This document shows, in pieces, positions 1 through 7,161 of a stretch of 64,000 nt of DNA. The stretch's first letter is position 1, and the number at the start of each line of letters is the position of its first letter. The stretch is from Candidatus Bathyarchaeota archaeon (GTDB taxonomy: Archaea > Thermoproteota > Bathyarchaeia > Bathyarchaeales > Bathycorpusculaceae). The stretch covers positions 186,001 to 250,000 of the forward strand of contig JAOZHW010000005.1 in NCBI GenBank assembly GCA_026014685.1, read 5' to 3'. The notes beneath the pieces were generated by a model. That model was not told the origin of the DNA. It saw only the letters and a program-made list of their open reading frames with translations, and made no database searches. Made by a program: the position numbers and the translations under genes.

Positions 1-250
1 TCTCCAAAAACTCCTGCCCCCGCTGCGTAATCGCCCACTTCCTCAACCCATCAGCCCCGTCCACTTCCGACAGCCATTGCCTAACCCTCAGCTGCATAAG
101 GCAACTCTGCAAAACCGAGTAGGAAACGCAGGTTTGGCGGCGTATGTAGGTTTGGGTTTGGGGGTTTCGGCAGGTGCAGAGGATGTCTGCGATGATTTGG
201 ATGCGGTCCCGTTTGTGGTTGTGGTTGCTGGACAAAAGTTTATTCTCCAA
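1..250 (-). CDS. Winged-helix DNA-binding protein, C-terminus cut by window edge
   Basis: This is an open minus-strand frame with no stop from 250 to the window edge, giving 83 residues. It runs through DRIQIIADIL, then a helix-turn-helix stretch (RRQTCVSYSVLQSCLMQL), and ends in the wing strand KWAITQRGQEFLE. This layout is that of the short archaeal winged-helix family (HTH_45 type), which usually acts as a dimeric transcription regulator. There is no in-frame ATG, so TTG at 248-250 is my best start, and codons further upstream also stay open. The C-terminus lies outside the window. The target is unknown. Confidence 0.6.
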   Translation of the reverse strand, partial: MENKLLSSNHNHKRDRIQIIADILCTCRNPQTQTYIRRQTCVSYSVLQSCLMQLRVRQWLSEVDGADGLRKWAITQRGQEFLE

Positions 251-371
251 AGAGTTGGCGTTTAACCAAGCAATTAAACGTTTGTTGTAGGAACACCGCA
301 ACCACAAAGAGGGTGCCCACAGCCTAAAAGCGACGTGAAAAAAGAAAAAAGAGATTTGGAAAAGGTGAGGT

Positions 372-536
372 TTAGATCTTTTTCTTGTCTAAGACTTCAC
401 GGAAAGTCTTACCGCAGCAGTCGTAGAGTGCGATGGTGAGCTGTGTTCTTTTTCCTTTTTTGTCTGGTTTCCCAGCCATTTTCCACGTTTTCTTTGCGTT
501 TTTAACTTCTTTTCCACATGTGGGGCATTTTGCCAT
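372..536 (-). CDS. Small zinc-ribbon protein, 54 aa
   Basis: The frame starts with ATG at 534-536 behind a good ribosome-binding site (AGAGGAAA on the minus strand) and stops with TAA at 372-374. The product begins MAKCPTCGKEV and has a second pair YDCCGKTF, so one Cys4 zinc site is likely. The middle is very rich in lysine (TWKMAGKPDKKGKR). Similar 50-60 residue zinc-ribbon proteins are common in archaea and are of unknown function. The lysine-rich core would suit nucleic-acid binding, but that is inference. Confidence 0.75.
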   Translation of the reverse strand: MAKCPTCGKEVKNAKKTWKMAGKPDKKGKRTQLTIALYDCCGKTFREVLDKKKI

Positions 537-637
537 GATTGTTTCCTCTGCGTGAACGTTATCGCATGTATCTATTTAAAACACTTTCGATGGTCAACAG
601 TAAATACGGCTGATTTGGGCTTCTTTTAGGGGGTTTT

Positions 638-1324
638 ATGGAGAAAAAACGGTTTTTTTGGTCAGTAAGCAAGCGCTTGAGGCGCCATGCGCGGGGGCGC
701 AACAAATTTTTAGCTCAGCAACCAAAGTCTGTTCAAATGACGATTGTAGGTTTAGACTTAGCAGGCGTACCAACCAGGCCAACGGGCTTCTGTAGCTTAA
801 ACGGCTTCCAAGCAAAAACCAGCCTGCTCTTCGGTGACAGAGAAATAATCGAGGCAACCCTCCAATGCAACCCCACCATAATCGCCATAGACGCCCCGCT
901 CTGTCTGCCGCCCGGACGGAAAACCATCGAGGAACGCACCGCAAACCACCTAAGAGACAGCGACCGCGCACTGCTCAAAATGGGCATAAAAATCTTCCCC
1001 GTTACACTTGGTCCCATGCGTAAACTCACCGTTCGTGGCATCAAGCTCAAAGAAACCTTCCAAACATGCGGTTACAGGGTGATTGAAGCGTACCCCGGCG
1101 GGGCACAAGACGTGTTGGGTATCCCACGAAAGCAGCGGGGGTTGGATGGGTTGCGGATGGGGTTGGAGAAGCTGGGCATCAGCGGCTTGGCCGACGCCAA
1201 AAGTGATCATGAATTGGACGCTGCCACATGTGCCTACGTTGCCAAACTCTACCTTGAGGGCGAAGCAGTCGTTTACGGTGACCAAGAAGCAGGAATCGTT
1301 ATGCCTAAAGGGAAAAAACTGTAG
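638..1324 (+). CDS. DUF429 family protein (predicted RNase H-fold nuclease)
   Basis: The protein has 228 residues. The conserved core begins at about residue 34 with MTIVGLDLAGVPTRPTGF and includes IAIDAPLCLPPG, EAYPGGAQ and the late acidic motif SDHELDAATCAYVA. These are hallmarks of DUF429 (COG2410), predicted to have an RNase H-like fold with acidic active-site residues; the substrate is unknown. The ATG at 638 has a strong AGGGGG ribosome-binding site and was chosen, although an in-frame ATG at 737 would give the more usual family N-terminus. The extra 33 residues are basic (RLRRHARGR). It is a single gene, convergent with the nitroreductase gene 11 bases away. Confidence 0.85.
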   Translation: MEKKRFFWSVSKRLRRHARGRNKFLAQQPKSVQMTIVGLDLAGVPTRPTGFCSLNGFQAKTSLLFGDREIIEATLQCNPTIIAIDAPLCLPPGRKTIEERTANHLRDSDRALLKMGIKIFPVTLGPMRKLTVRGIKLKETFQTCGYRVIEAYPGGAQDVLGIPRKQRGLDGLRMGLEKLGISGLADAKSDHELDAATCAYVAKLYLEGEAVVYGDQEAGIVMPKGKKL

Positions 1325-1335
1325 GCGAAAAACGC

Positions 1336-1890
1336 CTATTTGACCCATTTGATGATGTTGGGTTTTTGCCGTTTACCCTTACCCTGCGGGGTTTTAGGGT
1401 GACCGATGATGAAGGGCACCATCATCTCGCAGTTTTGTGGCACACCCAGCTTGCGCAGCACGTCGGGTTTGTTGTTTAGCAAGTTCACGAAACCCATGTA
1501 GCAGGTTCCCAACCCCAACTCGTAGGCTTTAAGAAACATATTCTGTGCGGCGAGGACGCAGTCTAGCAGATTCACGTTGCTCCACTGCGGGTCTTTCTCT
1601 GTGCATACCAGCACCAACACGGGTGCATTGTAGCAGATAACGTCTTTGCCGGTGGAGAACTGTGCGGCAAGAGGCGGCATAGCCTTCTTTGCGAGTTCTT
1701 TGGTTTCGTCGGAAACGAGTTTTATAAGTTGTTTGTCTTCGATTATGATGAAACGCCAGGGTTCGCGACCCATACCTGTTGGCGCCCATGTGCCTGCCTC
1801 CAAAACGGCTTCGATCTGTTCTTTGGAGACGGGTTCCTCTGTGTAGGCGCGTACACTTCTTCGTCCTTTGATGCAAACGTCAAGTTCCAA
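1336..1890 (-). CDS. Nitroreductase family FMN oxidoreductase
   Basis: This 184-residue protein has the nitroreductase signatures RRSVRAYTEEPVS near the N-terminus (FMN phosphate binding), GTWAPTGMGREPWRFIII, the mid-protein LLDCVLAAQNMFLKAYELGLGTCYMGF and a C-terminal IIGHPK. Length and motif order match stand-alone nitroreductases, which form FMN-binding homodimers and use NAD(P)H. The substrate cannot be told from sequence. The start ATG follows an AAGAGGTT ribosome-binding site. The C-terminus is basic (KGKRQKPNIIKWVK). It is cytoplasmic and monocistronic. Confidence 0.9.
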   Translation of the reverse strand: MELDVCIKGRRSVRAYTEEPVSKEQIEAVLEAGTWAPTGMGREPWRFIIIEDKQLIKLVSDETKELAKKAMPPLAAQFSTGKDVICYNAPVLVLVCTEKDPQWSNVNLLDCVLAAQNMFLKAYELGLGTCYMGFVNLLNNKPDVLRKLGVPQNCEMMVPFIIGHPKTPQGKGKRQKPNIIKWVK

Positions 1891-2034
1891 TTGTTTAACC
1901 TCTTAAATTTTGGAGACGAAGCCCGCTTATAAAGTAGCGCCATATTGGCTGCAGTGGTTGCGGGTGCGGGGTAACGTAAATGATATACATCGCCTTGCCC
2001 ATTAGTATAATGTTCGGGGGTAATTGAGACGTCT

Positions 2035-2175
2035 GTGGAATGTAAGAACTGTAAAAAAATGGTTAAACCCAAATTCGAAATAGACGCAGGGATTGACCGT
2101 CACGTTTGCCCAGAATGCGGCTGCGTACTAGACGCATGCACAGACAACATCCAAGTCATCGGAAGAGACATGTAA
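2035..2175 (+). CDS. Small zinc-ribbon protein, 46 aa, leaderless GTG start
   Basis: The short frame encodes two CxxC knuckles, ECKNC near the start and VCPECGC in the middle, plus a further DAC, so it should bind zinc. It resembles the N-terminal zinc ribbon of TFIIB-like proteins but is far too short to be one. GTG at 2035 is chosen because a TATA-like element (TAGTATAATG) lies about 30 bases upstream, which places transcription at or next to the start codon, as in leaderless archaeal genes. The frame is closed upstream by TAA at 2008. Function unknown. Confidence 0.6.
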   Translation: MECKNCKKMVKPKFEIDAGIDRHVCPECGCVLDACTDNIQVIGRDM

Positions 2176-2302
2176 CGGCGCGCATCAACTTCTTGAATTA
2201 ACCTAAAAATCGCCTGCAGATTTTTCAGATAAACAATTCAGGACACCTTTACTGATTTCTGATTCATAAATACTAAAAACAAAAACCCCCAACACTTCAA
2301 TC

Positions 2303-2446
2303 ATGTGCCACCTACACCTGATAAACAAAGCAGATTTCCCCAAAAACCCAATCAAACCCAAAAATCTGCAAAAAAAGAAAACAACCGACAACGTCGAAAT
2401 AGGCTTCTATTACCCATGCATCGTCGAGAACATACAACACTTCTGA
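2303..2446 (+). CDS. Doubtful small ORF or decayed gene, 47 aa
   Basis: ATG at 2303 opens a 47-codon frame ending in ENIQHF. A TATA-like CATAAATA lies about 35 bases upstream, which fits a leaderless gene. I recognise no family. After the stop, other frames still show protein-like stretches, for example one ending DYNTTDYLKEKCVF near 2590, but they are broken by stops. This may therefore be the remains of a longer gene. Its position just left of an integrase region is compatible with decay of an inserted element. Confidence 0.25.
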   Translation: MCHLHLINKADFPKNPIKPKNLQKKKTTDNVEIGFYYPCIVENIQHF

Positions 2447-2661
2447 CGCTCAGACTAAAAAATTCTCCAAACGTCTTCGCTGTGAGTGGAACTTACCGTA
2501 AGGCGCTCTCCTACTTGATTACTGATTTGCACAATTCAAACAAGACTACAACACGACCGACTACCTTAAAGAGAAATGCGTTTTCTAGGTTTTTATAAAA
2601 GAATTACCAAACCAAAAAACTAATTAGTTCATCTATTTCAAAGCAATTTGGAAGGTATGGT

Positions 2662-3069
2662 ATGGTTAATAGAGAGGGTGTTAGTACTTTTTCTGCGGTT
2701 TCAGCATTTTTGGGCAGTATCTTTTTCACAGCGTTGATAATATTATTCCAGAGTCCTGATGCATTTAAACAAAGTCTTCTTGACCTTAAGATAAATGAGA
2801 CTTTATCTATTGTTATTACCCAAAGGTTAATCATAGCTTTCCCTCTGATGATAACGATAGTTTTGTTTATTTACTCGGCATTTTTCTTTGCTATTGCTTG
2901 CTGTCGCGATGCACAAGAAGACTGTAGTATGCTGACAGATGTTGCGATAACGCCATTTCTGGTGGGTTTCTTATCAATTTTTGTATCATTATTTGTTGTA
3001 CTTGCCTTCATTGAAGTTATTGTCGCGGTAGTGTTCGTTTTAATTTCAATATGTTTGGTATTGTGGTGA
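2662..3069 (+). CDS. Membrane protein of unknown function, 135 aa
   Basis: The protein has about four hydrophobic segments: residues about 10-30, 52-80, 90-112 and 113-135, the last very rich in V/I/L/F. A short polar loop between the second and third carries CCRDAQEDC, three cysteines that could be paired or bind metal. No family is recognised. ATG at 2662 follows a GAAGGT ribosome-binding site. The base composition is AT-rich compared with flanking housekeeping genes. It sits next to the integrase segment and may be cargo of that element (inference). Confidence 0.6.
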   Translation: MVNREGVSTFSAVSAFLGSIFFTALIILFQSPDAFKQSLLDLKINETLSIVITQRLIIAFPLMITIVLFIYSAFFFAIACCRDAQEDCSMLTDVAITPFLVGFLSIFVSLFVVLAFIEVIVAVVFVLISICLVLW

Positions 3070-3109
3070 GCTAAATCGATTCACAAAAAAACATAAACAC
3101 TTACAAATT

Positions 3110-3345
3110 CGCGCCGTGGGAGGAGTGCGTGGGTACCCCTATAGGGTGGGGTCATCCGCTAAGACGACCGAGGCGCTTAACACACACAAGCGAAGCAAAT
3201 CCGCGGTCGTGCCCAGTGGGCAATTTTTGCGAGGATAGCACTCAAGGAGTACGTAAATCCGAGCAAAAATAAAGCGGTTTGCGAAGCGATGTGTGCGTCG
3301 TTGCCTGGAACGTGCGAGGCAAGCGAAGCACGCCGAGCTATCTTT
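3110..3345. other. GC-rich structured non-coding stretch before the integrase
   Basis: This block is markedly more GC-rich than the AT-rich flanks. It holds several inverted pairs: ATTTTTGC (3223-3230) with GCAAAAAT (3263-3270), extended by GGAT/ATCC; TTGCCT with AGGCAA near 3301-3322; and ACGACCG with CGGTCGT flanking the middle. The 10-mer AAGCGAAGCA occurs at 3188 and 3321, with a near copy at 3280. A minus-strand open frame over it has no recognisable product. I could not match it to RNase P RNA, SRP RNA or a known riboswitch. It could be a non-coding RNA or a structured end of a mobile element. Confidence 0.35.
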
Positions 3346-3449
3346 CTTAACCTTGTGAATTCAGATGTGCGGGCAAGCAAAAAAAGGCCAAAAAAAGATG
3401 CTTACACAGAGCGTTCTTTTGCTGGATAGACTTTTAGGCTCTAAAAAGG

Positions 3450-3571
3450 AGCTTAAATTAGGCTTCTTTTCACAAAACCTCACATGACATATCAGTCTTG
3501 TTTAAAAAGGGAAAAGTGTCTGTGGAGGTTTTGGTGATTCGCAGACGTTGACTAATCTGATAGGAGGTGAA
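3450..3571 (+). promoter_or_regulatory. Integrase promoter and structured leader
   Basis: A TATA-like GCTTAAATTA at 3450-3459 would start transcription near 3480, leaving a leader of about 90 bases. AAAACCTC (3474-3481) is a perfect inverted match to GAGGTTTT (3525-3532), so the leader can fold. A very strong ribosome-binding site, AGGAGGTGA at 3562-3570, lies only a few bases before the GTG start. The leader may limit integrase translation, but that is inference. Confidence 0.35.
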
Positions 3572-4708
3572 GTGGCAAGTAGAGAATGTCCTAATTGTCA
3601 TAGCATTAAGAATTGGAAGGATGGATTGAGGGAGACAAGTATTGGGTGTGTTCAACGTTTTATCTGTCGAGAGTGTGGTTTTAGGTTTAGTGTTTCTTCT
3701 AAAACTTTAAATCTAGAAGTTCCAACATATGGGTTTAGCCAATTATGCGCTGATTTAGAGGCGAAAAAATTGGACACTGCAACAGAAACAAAAACTGTTG
3801 CGGGAGAAACAACCACTATACAGACAAACTCTGATGCAAGAATAGCAGAATTCCTTTGGTACATGAAAAAACAAGGCTACAAAGAAACAACCATTATCAG
3901 CAGAGGCGTAAGACTAAGAAGACTAATTGCGCTAGGTGCAGACCTAAACAACCCCGAAAGCGTCAAAGAAACAATAGCAAAGCAGGAACATTGGAAAGAC
4001 TCAATGAAAGAAGTAATGGTTTTCGCATACGATTTATACGCTAAATGGACAGGGCAAAAATGGCAAAGACCACGATACAAAGCAGTACGACAACTCCCAT
4101 TCATACCGCAAGAAAGAGAAATCGACGACGTAATAGCAGGATGTAACAAAGAAATTGCTCTATTCCTTCAAATAGCAAAAGAAACAGGTGCCAGAGCTGG
4201 CGAAATCTACCGACTTCAATGGACAGATATAGACTTCGAAGGAAGAACATTAAGTCTAATCGCTGAAAAAGGAAGCAACCCACGAATCTTTAGACTCTCA
4301 AACAAACTCCTGAACATGCTAACGGCATTCCCAAAAGAAAAACAACGACTATTCAACCTCTATCTTAACCTAAACAACCTCAGAAGAACATTTGAGCGAC
4401 AAAGAAAAAGACAAGCGAAAAAACTCGGCAATCCGCGACTAAATAAAATCACATTCCACACTCTAAGACATTGGAAAGGTTCAACAGAATACCACAAAAC
4501 CAAAGATATCCTCCATGTAATGCAAGTTCTCGGACACAAAAACATCAAGAATACCCTGCTATACACACAACTAATCGATGTTGAAAAAGACGATTCATTC
4601 ATCTGCAAAGTTGCAAAGACACCACAAGAAATAGCTGAACTAATCGAGCAGGGCTTTGAATTTGTGTGTACTCTTGAGGATTCAAGGTTCTTTAGAAAGA
4701 GAAAGTAA
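3572..4708 (+). CDS. Tyrosine recombinase (integrase) with N-terminal zinc ribbon
   Basis: The protein has 378 residues from GTG 3572. The N-terminus holds a zinc ribbon (RECPNCHS ... FICRECGFRF). A SAM-like core-binding helical region follows at about residues 90-170. The catalytic domain keeps the tyrosine-recombinase residues: Arg in TGARAGEIYRLQW, HTLRH (H-x-x-R), LGHKN, and the nucleophile Tyr in NTLLYTQ. It should cut and rejoin DNA through a 3'-phosphotyrosine. The start is set by the AGGAGGTGA site; TTG at 3548 is less likely because the zinc knuckle begins right after GTG. The gene ends 33 bases from the 3' end of tRNA-Phe, the usual place for an archaeal integrase, though no other element genes are evident. 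Confidence 0.85.
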   Translation: MASRECPNCHSIKNWKDGLRETSIGCVQRFICRECGFRFSVSSKTLNLEVPTYGFSQLCADLEAKKLDTATETKTVAGETTTIQTNSDARIAEFLWYMKKQGYKETTIISRGVRLRRLIALGADLNNPESVKETIAKQEHWKDSMKEVMVFAYDLYAKWTGQKWQRPRYKAVRQLPFIPQEREIDDVIAGCNKEIALFLQIAKETGARAGEIYRLQWTDIDFEGRTLSLIAEKGSNPRIFRLSNKLLNMLTAFPKEKQRLFNLYLNLNNLRRTFERQRKRQAKKLGNPRLNKITFHTLRHWKGSTEYHKTKDILHVMQVLGHKNIKNTLLYTQLIDVEKDDSFICKVAKTPQEIAELIEQGFEFVCTLEDSRFFRKRK

Positions 4709-4723
4709 ACCTGTCGCAGGTTT
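4707..4723 (+). terminator. Hairpin overlapping the integrase stop codon
   Basis: AAACCTG, TCG, CAGGTTT form a perfect 7-bp stem with a 3-base loop, beginning inside the TAA stop of the integrase and ending before the tRNA-Phe 3' end. It is well placed to stop or protect the integrase transcript. It could equally be part of the recombination site next to the tRNA. Confidence 0.4.
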
Positions 4724-4740
4724 ATTCCAAATTACCATGA

Positions 4741-4817
4741 TGGTGCCGAGGGCAGGGTTTGAACATGCGACAACTCGGTCTTCAGCCGAGCGCTCTCCCA
4801 GGCTGAGCTACCTCGGC
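4741..4817 (-). tRNA. tRNA-Phe (GAA)
   Basis: The minus strand folds as a full cloverleaf: acceptor GCCGAGG/CCTCGGC, D-arm GCTC/GAGC, anticodon stem CTCGG/CCGAG with loop CTGAAGA (anticodon GAA), variable TTGTC, and T-arm with loop TTCAAAC. The T-stem GCATG/CCTGC has one T-C mismatch. Discriminator A and an encoded CCA (4741-4743) are present. No intron. The 3' end faces the integrase gene, so the T-arm half is the likely attachment core of the integrase. Confidence 0.95.
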
Positions 4818-4888
4818 ACATATCCTGGGATATCCAAACAAAAGTATGCTGTGATGTTTTAAATGTTTCTGATTTGTCGGCGTTGTCT

Positions 4889-5008
4889 CTAGATGCCGAG
4901 TATGGCTTGGTGGTTCATCAAAAGGTAACCTGCTAGTGCGCCGCCGAAGAAGCAGAGGAAGATGAGTATGCCATCGTATTTTTTTTCTCCATAGTTTAGG
5001 TTAAACAT
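4889..5008 (-). CDS. Small single-span membrane protein, 39 aa
   Basis: The frame runs from ATG 5006-5008 to TAG 4889-4891. The product has a charged N-terminus (NYGEKKYDG) followed by one membrane helix (ILIFLCFFGGALAGYLLM) and a short tail. The helix contains a GGxxxG-type small-residue face, often seen in helix packing. No family is recognised. It lies alone between two tRNA genes. Confidence 0.5.
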   Translation of the reverse strand: MFNLNYGEKKYDGILIFLCFFGGALAGYLLMNHQAILGI

Positions 5009-5093
5009 TTGTTTTTTCGCCTGTACCTTGCAGGGTTATGTGTGGGTTAGCCAAAAGGTTTTATGAAAGCAAAGTATGTATTCTGAATCCTGT

Positions 5094-5170
5094 GGGCCGT
5101 TAGTCTAGCTGGCTAGGACGTCGCCCTCACGCGGCGAAGATCACCGGTTCAAATCCGGTACGGCCCACCA
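5094..5170 (+). tRNA. tRNA-Val (CAC)
   Basis: The cloverleaf is complete: acceptor GGGCCGT/ACGGCCC, D-arm with GGCTAGGAC, anticodon stem TCGCC/GGCGA with loop CTCACGC (anticodon CAC), and T-arm ACCGG TTCAAAT CCGGT. Discriminator A is followed by an encoded CCA. No intron. It reads GUG codons. Confidence 0.95.
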
Positions 5171-5225
5171 AGCCCTCTTAAAACCTTATTAAATCGCAGA
5201 CATCAATGTCCTATGGAGGGTTTTT

Positions 5226-5531
5226 ATGTACAGTAAAGCTGTTTTTGCCCTTGCAGCCGTGTTTTTGGCTGTAGCCATAGTCGTGCCGATTTTGGTTTTG
5301 TCTTTGCAGGCTCAAAACGATTTGGAGCGGTTGATTATCATTCAGAATCCGTCAGGGATGGAGACAGATGGCAACTCCACCGCGTTACCCGACATAGCTG
5401 AGATTAGAGCCAGCCACCAAACAAGCTACCTCATAGCGGGTTTTGTTGCGGCGGTTTTCGTGGCACTTTTTGTGGTGACACTCTACTATGGCATCAACCA
5501 CGTTAATCCAATCCACAGCAAACCTAAGTAG
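5226..5531 (+). CDS. Two-span membrane protein of unknown function, 101 aa
   Basis: There is one N-terminal membrane helix (residues about 5-28) and a second at about 70-92, with an exterior loop of about 40 residues that carries an N-x-S sequon (GNST). The C-terminus is short and ends in PKPK-like basic residues, so both ends are probably cytoplasmic. ATG 5226 follows a TATGGAGGG ribosome-binding site, and a TATA-like CTTATTAAA lies near 5183. No homologous family is recognised. Confidence 0.65.
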   Translation: MYSKAVFALAAVFLAVAIVVPILVLSLQAQNDLERLIIIQNPSGMETDGNSTALPDIAEIRASHQTSYLIAGFVAAVFVALFVVTLYYGINHVNPIHSKPK

Positions 5532-5682
5532 CAACCAACTTTCCGAGTATACATAAGAGAAGGAAAGAGGCCGCTGAGCAGCAGCGTGGTTTTCAACATT
5601 ATTTTGGTATCTGAAAATGTATCGTTCCATATTCAACATGAAGTAAAAAAAGAAAAAGGTTGATTTTAGTTTGGATGACGAG

Positions 5683-6279
5683 TTAGGTGTGGACGAATAA
5701 TGAGTCATCTAATGTTGGGTTTATGGAGATGTCGTAGATTCTGACTGTGGTTGTGCCGTCGGTGTAGGTGTAGTCGCCTGTTCCAGCCCAAGATGCTAAA
5801 GAGGTAGTGTAGCCTTTCCAAAGGTTGTCCCAGATGCTCCACTGGGAAGCGTAGTAGTCAGAGATGTCAACCCACTCTTTGTCGTATGTCCAGGCTTTTT
5901 TTGTGGCTCCGTTAAAGATGTATATGTAATCTCCATCAGCATCTGTGTACTCTATGCGCATCGAAAAGTTGTCTGTGCCGATGCTTTTACCCATGTAAGT
6001 GTAGGTTCCCTTTACCTGGCCGTTTTCGGTGAGTCTAACTTTGAATTGTAACGAGTTGGCTCCAGATACGCCTGTGGTTGTCGTTCCAGTAGCAGAAGGG
6101 GAAACTGATGCGGAAGTGCCAGGAGTCTGCGTGGGAGTCGTTGAATCTGCGGGCGGTGCAGCGGGGTTTTGTGACATGTACCAATATGCGGCAACTGCAG
6201 CTACAACTATAACTGCAACTAAAACTGCCACGATTAGCATTTTTGAGAGCGCTTGTTTGTTGGTTTTTAGGTTTTTCAT
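5683..6279 (-). CDS. Membrane-anchored exported protein, 198 aa
   Basis: The N-terminus has a short basic segment and a strong hydrophobic helix (residues about 14-34) with no clear cleavage site, so it probably stays as a membrane anchor. A linker of about 40 residues rich in Pro, Thr and Ser follows (PAAPPADSTTPTQTPG region). The remaining 130 residues look like a beta-rich extracellular domain with many Thr, Tyr, Trp and Asp residues. This architecture is common for archaeal surface proteins of unknown role. ATG start; monocistronic. Confidence 0.7.
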   Translation of the reverse strand: MKNLKTNKQALSKMLIVAVLVAVIVVAAVAAYWYMSQNPAAPPADSTTPTQTPGTSASVSPSATGTTTTGVSGANSLQFKVRLTENGQVKGTYTYMGKSIGTDNFSMRIEYTDADGDYIYIFNGATKKAWTYDKEWVDISDYYASQWSIWDNLWKGYTTSLASWAGTGDYTYTDGTTTVRIYDISINPTLDDSLFVHT

Positions 6280-6530
6280 GTTGTTTCCTCGAGGGTTTGT
6301 GTATTTTGCGGTTTAGGTAAATTAAACTTTTGTTAACCCCTCGTTGACTAAAGACGAACTGGCTGAAATATGATCTTTTGAGCACAAAAAATAGTATGTT
6401 GGCTCATCGTTTGGCCTTTAAAAAGGTGGGTCTATTCTCCGTCGAACAACAAATCAGCCGTTTCAGGGCTTTTTTGTTTTTTAAGAAACCTTAATGTTGC
6501 GTCATTGTGTATTGTCTGTTGGTGGATGTT

Positions 6531-6950
6531 GTGTACAAGAAAATTTTGGTTCCAGTGGATGGTTCTGATTCTTCATTTAGGGCTCTGCAGGAAGCGTTTA
6601 AACTGGCAAAAAACCTGGACTCCGAAGTTACGCTCATTAATGTCTACTCTGCGGGAAGCTCTGTGATTATGAGTTCCACGCAGGAGATTCTGCGAGATTT
6701 AGCCCTAAAAGAAGCTCACTCAGCGTTGAACCGCGCCAAAGAAGCAGCGAAAGCCGAGGGCGTTGCGGTTAAGGAGTTGCTGCTTGAGGGGGATACAGTC
6801 GACCAAATCGTAAAGACTGCTCAAGATGGAAGTTTTGACTTGATTGTTATGGGTGCAAGGGGATTAAACCCTGTGGCTGAGTTGGTTTTAGGCAGCACAA
6901 GTCATGGTGTGATAAAAAAGGCGCCGTGTCCAGTGTTAATTACTCGGTAA
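6531..6950 (+). CDS. Universal stress protein (UspA family)
   Basis: The fold starts with YKKILVPVDGSDSS and ends with the ATP-binding signature GARG-x9-GSTS followed by CPVLITR, typical of ATP-binding UspA proteins. GTG at 6531 is chosen because family members begin two or three residues before ILVP and a GGTGGAT ribosome-binding site sits just before it; an upstream ATG at 6507 would add eight residues. The product of about 139 aa should be cytoplasmic and dimeric. A hairpin follows the stop. Confidence 0.88.
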   Translation: MYKKILVPVDGSDSSFRALQEAFKLAKNLDSEVTLINVYSAGSSVIMSSTQEILRDLALKEAHSALNRAKEAAKAEGVAVKELLLEGDTVDQIVKTAQDGSFDLIVMGARGLNPVAELVLGSTSHGVIKKAPCPVLITR

Positions 6951-6961
6951 GTTCATCTGGT

Positions 6962-6991
6962 TGCATACACGAAAGCGACAGGTTGTATGCA
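6962..6991 (+). terminator. Inverted repeat after the UspA gene
   Basis: TGCATAC (6962-6968) pairs with GTATGCA (6985-6991) around a 16-base loop and is followed by a T-rich stretch. It lies 11 bases past the UspA stop codon and could act as a transcript end signal. Confidence 0.35.
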
Positions 6992-7161
6992 TACATGTTT
7001 ATTTTAAGACAAGTTTTGATTTAGTTTTGTATTTTTATTACGTTAAAACGCGTGTTTTTTAAAGCAATATTTATAACGAAAGCTCAATATTCAAACAACT
7101 CAAATAGTTCCATTCAGGCGCTGAGAAAATCGGCTTAACAATGCGCTGGGTGACTGTATAG

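Noticed and set aside
77-265. Plus-strand open frame of 62 codons
   Set aside because: It is the shadow of the minus-strand winged-helix protein, which has recognisable family features.
3110-3345. RNase P RNA or SRP RNA
   Set aside because: The conserved P RNA core and the SRP helix 8 motif were not found on either strand.
3177-3380. Minus-strand open frame of 67 codons over the GC-rich block
   Set aside because: No ribosome-binding site, no family features, and the stretch is dominated by inverted repeats.
4656-4862. Plus-strand open frame of 68 codons
   Set aside because: It runs through the tRNA-Phe gene antisense and has no family features.
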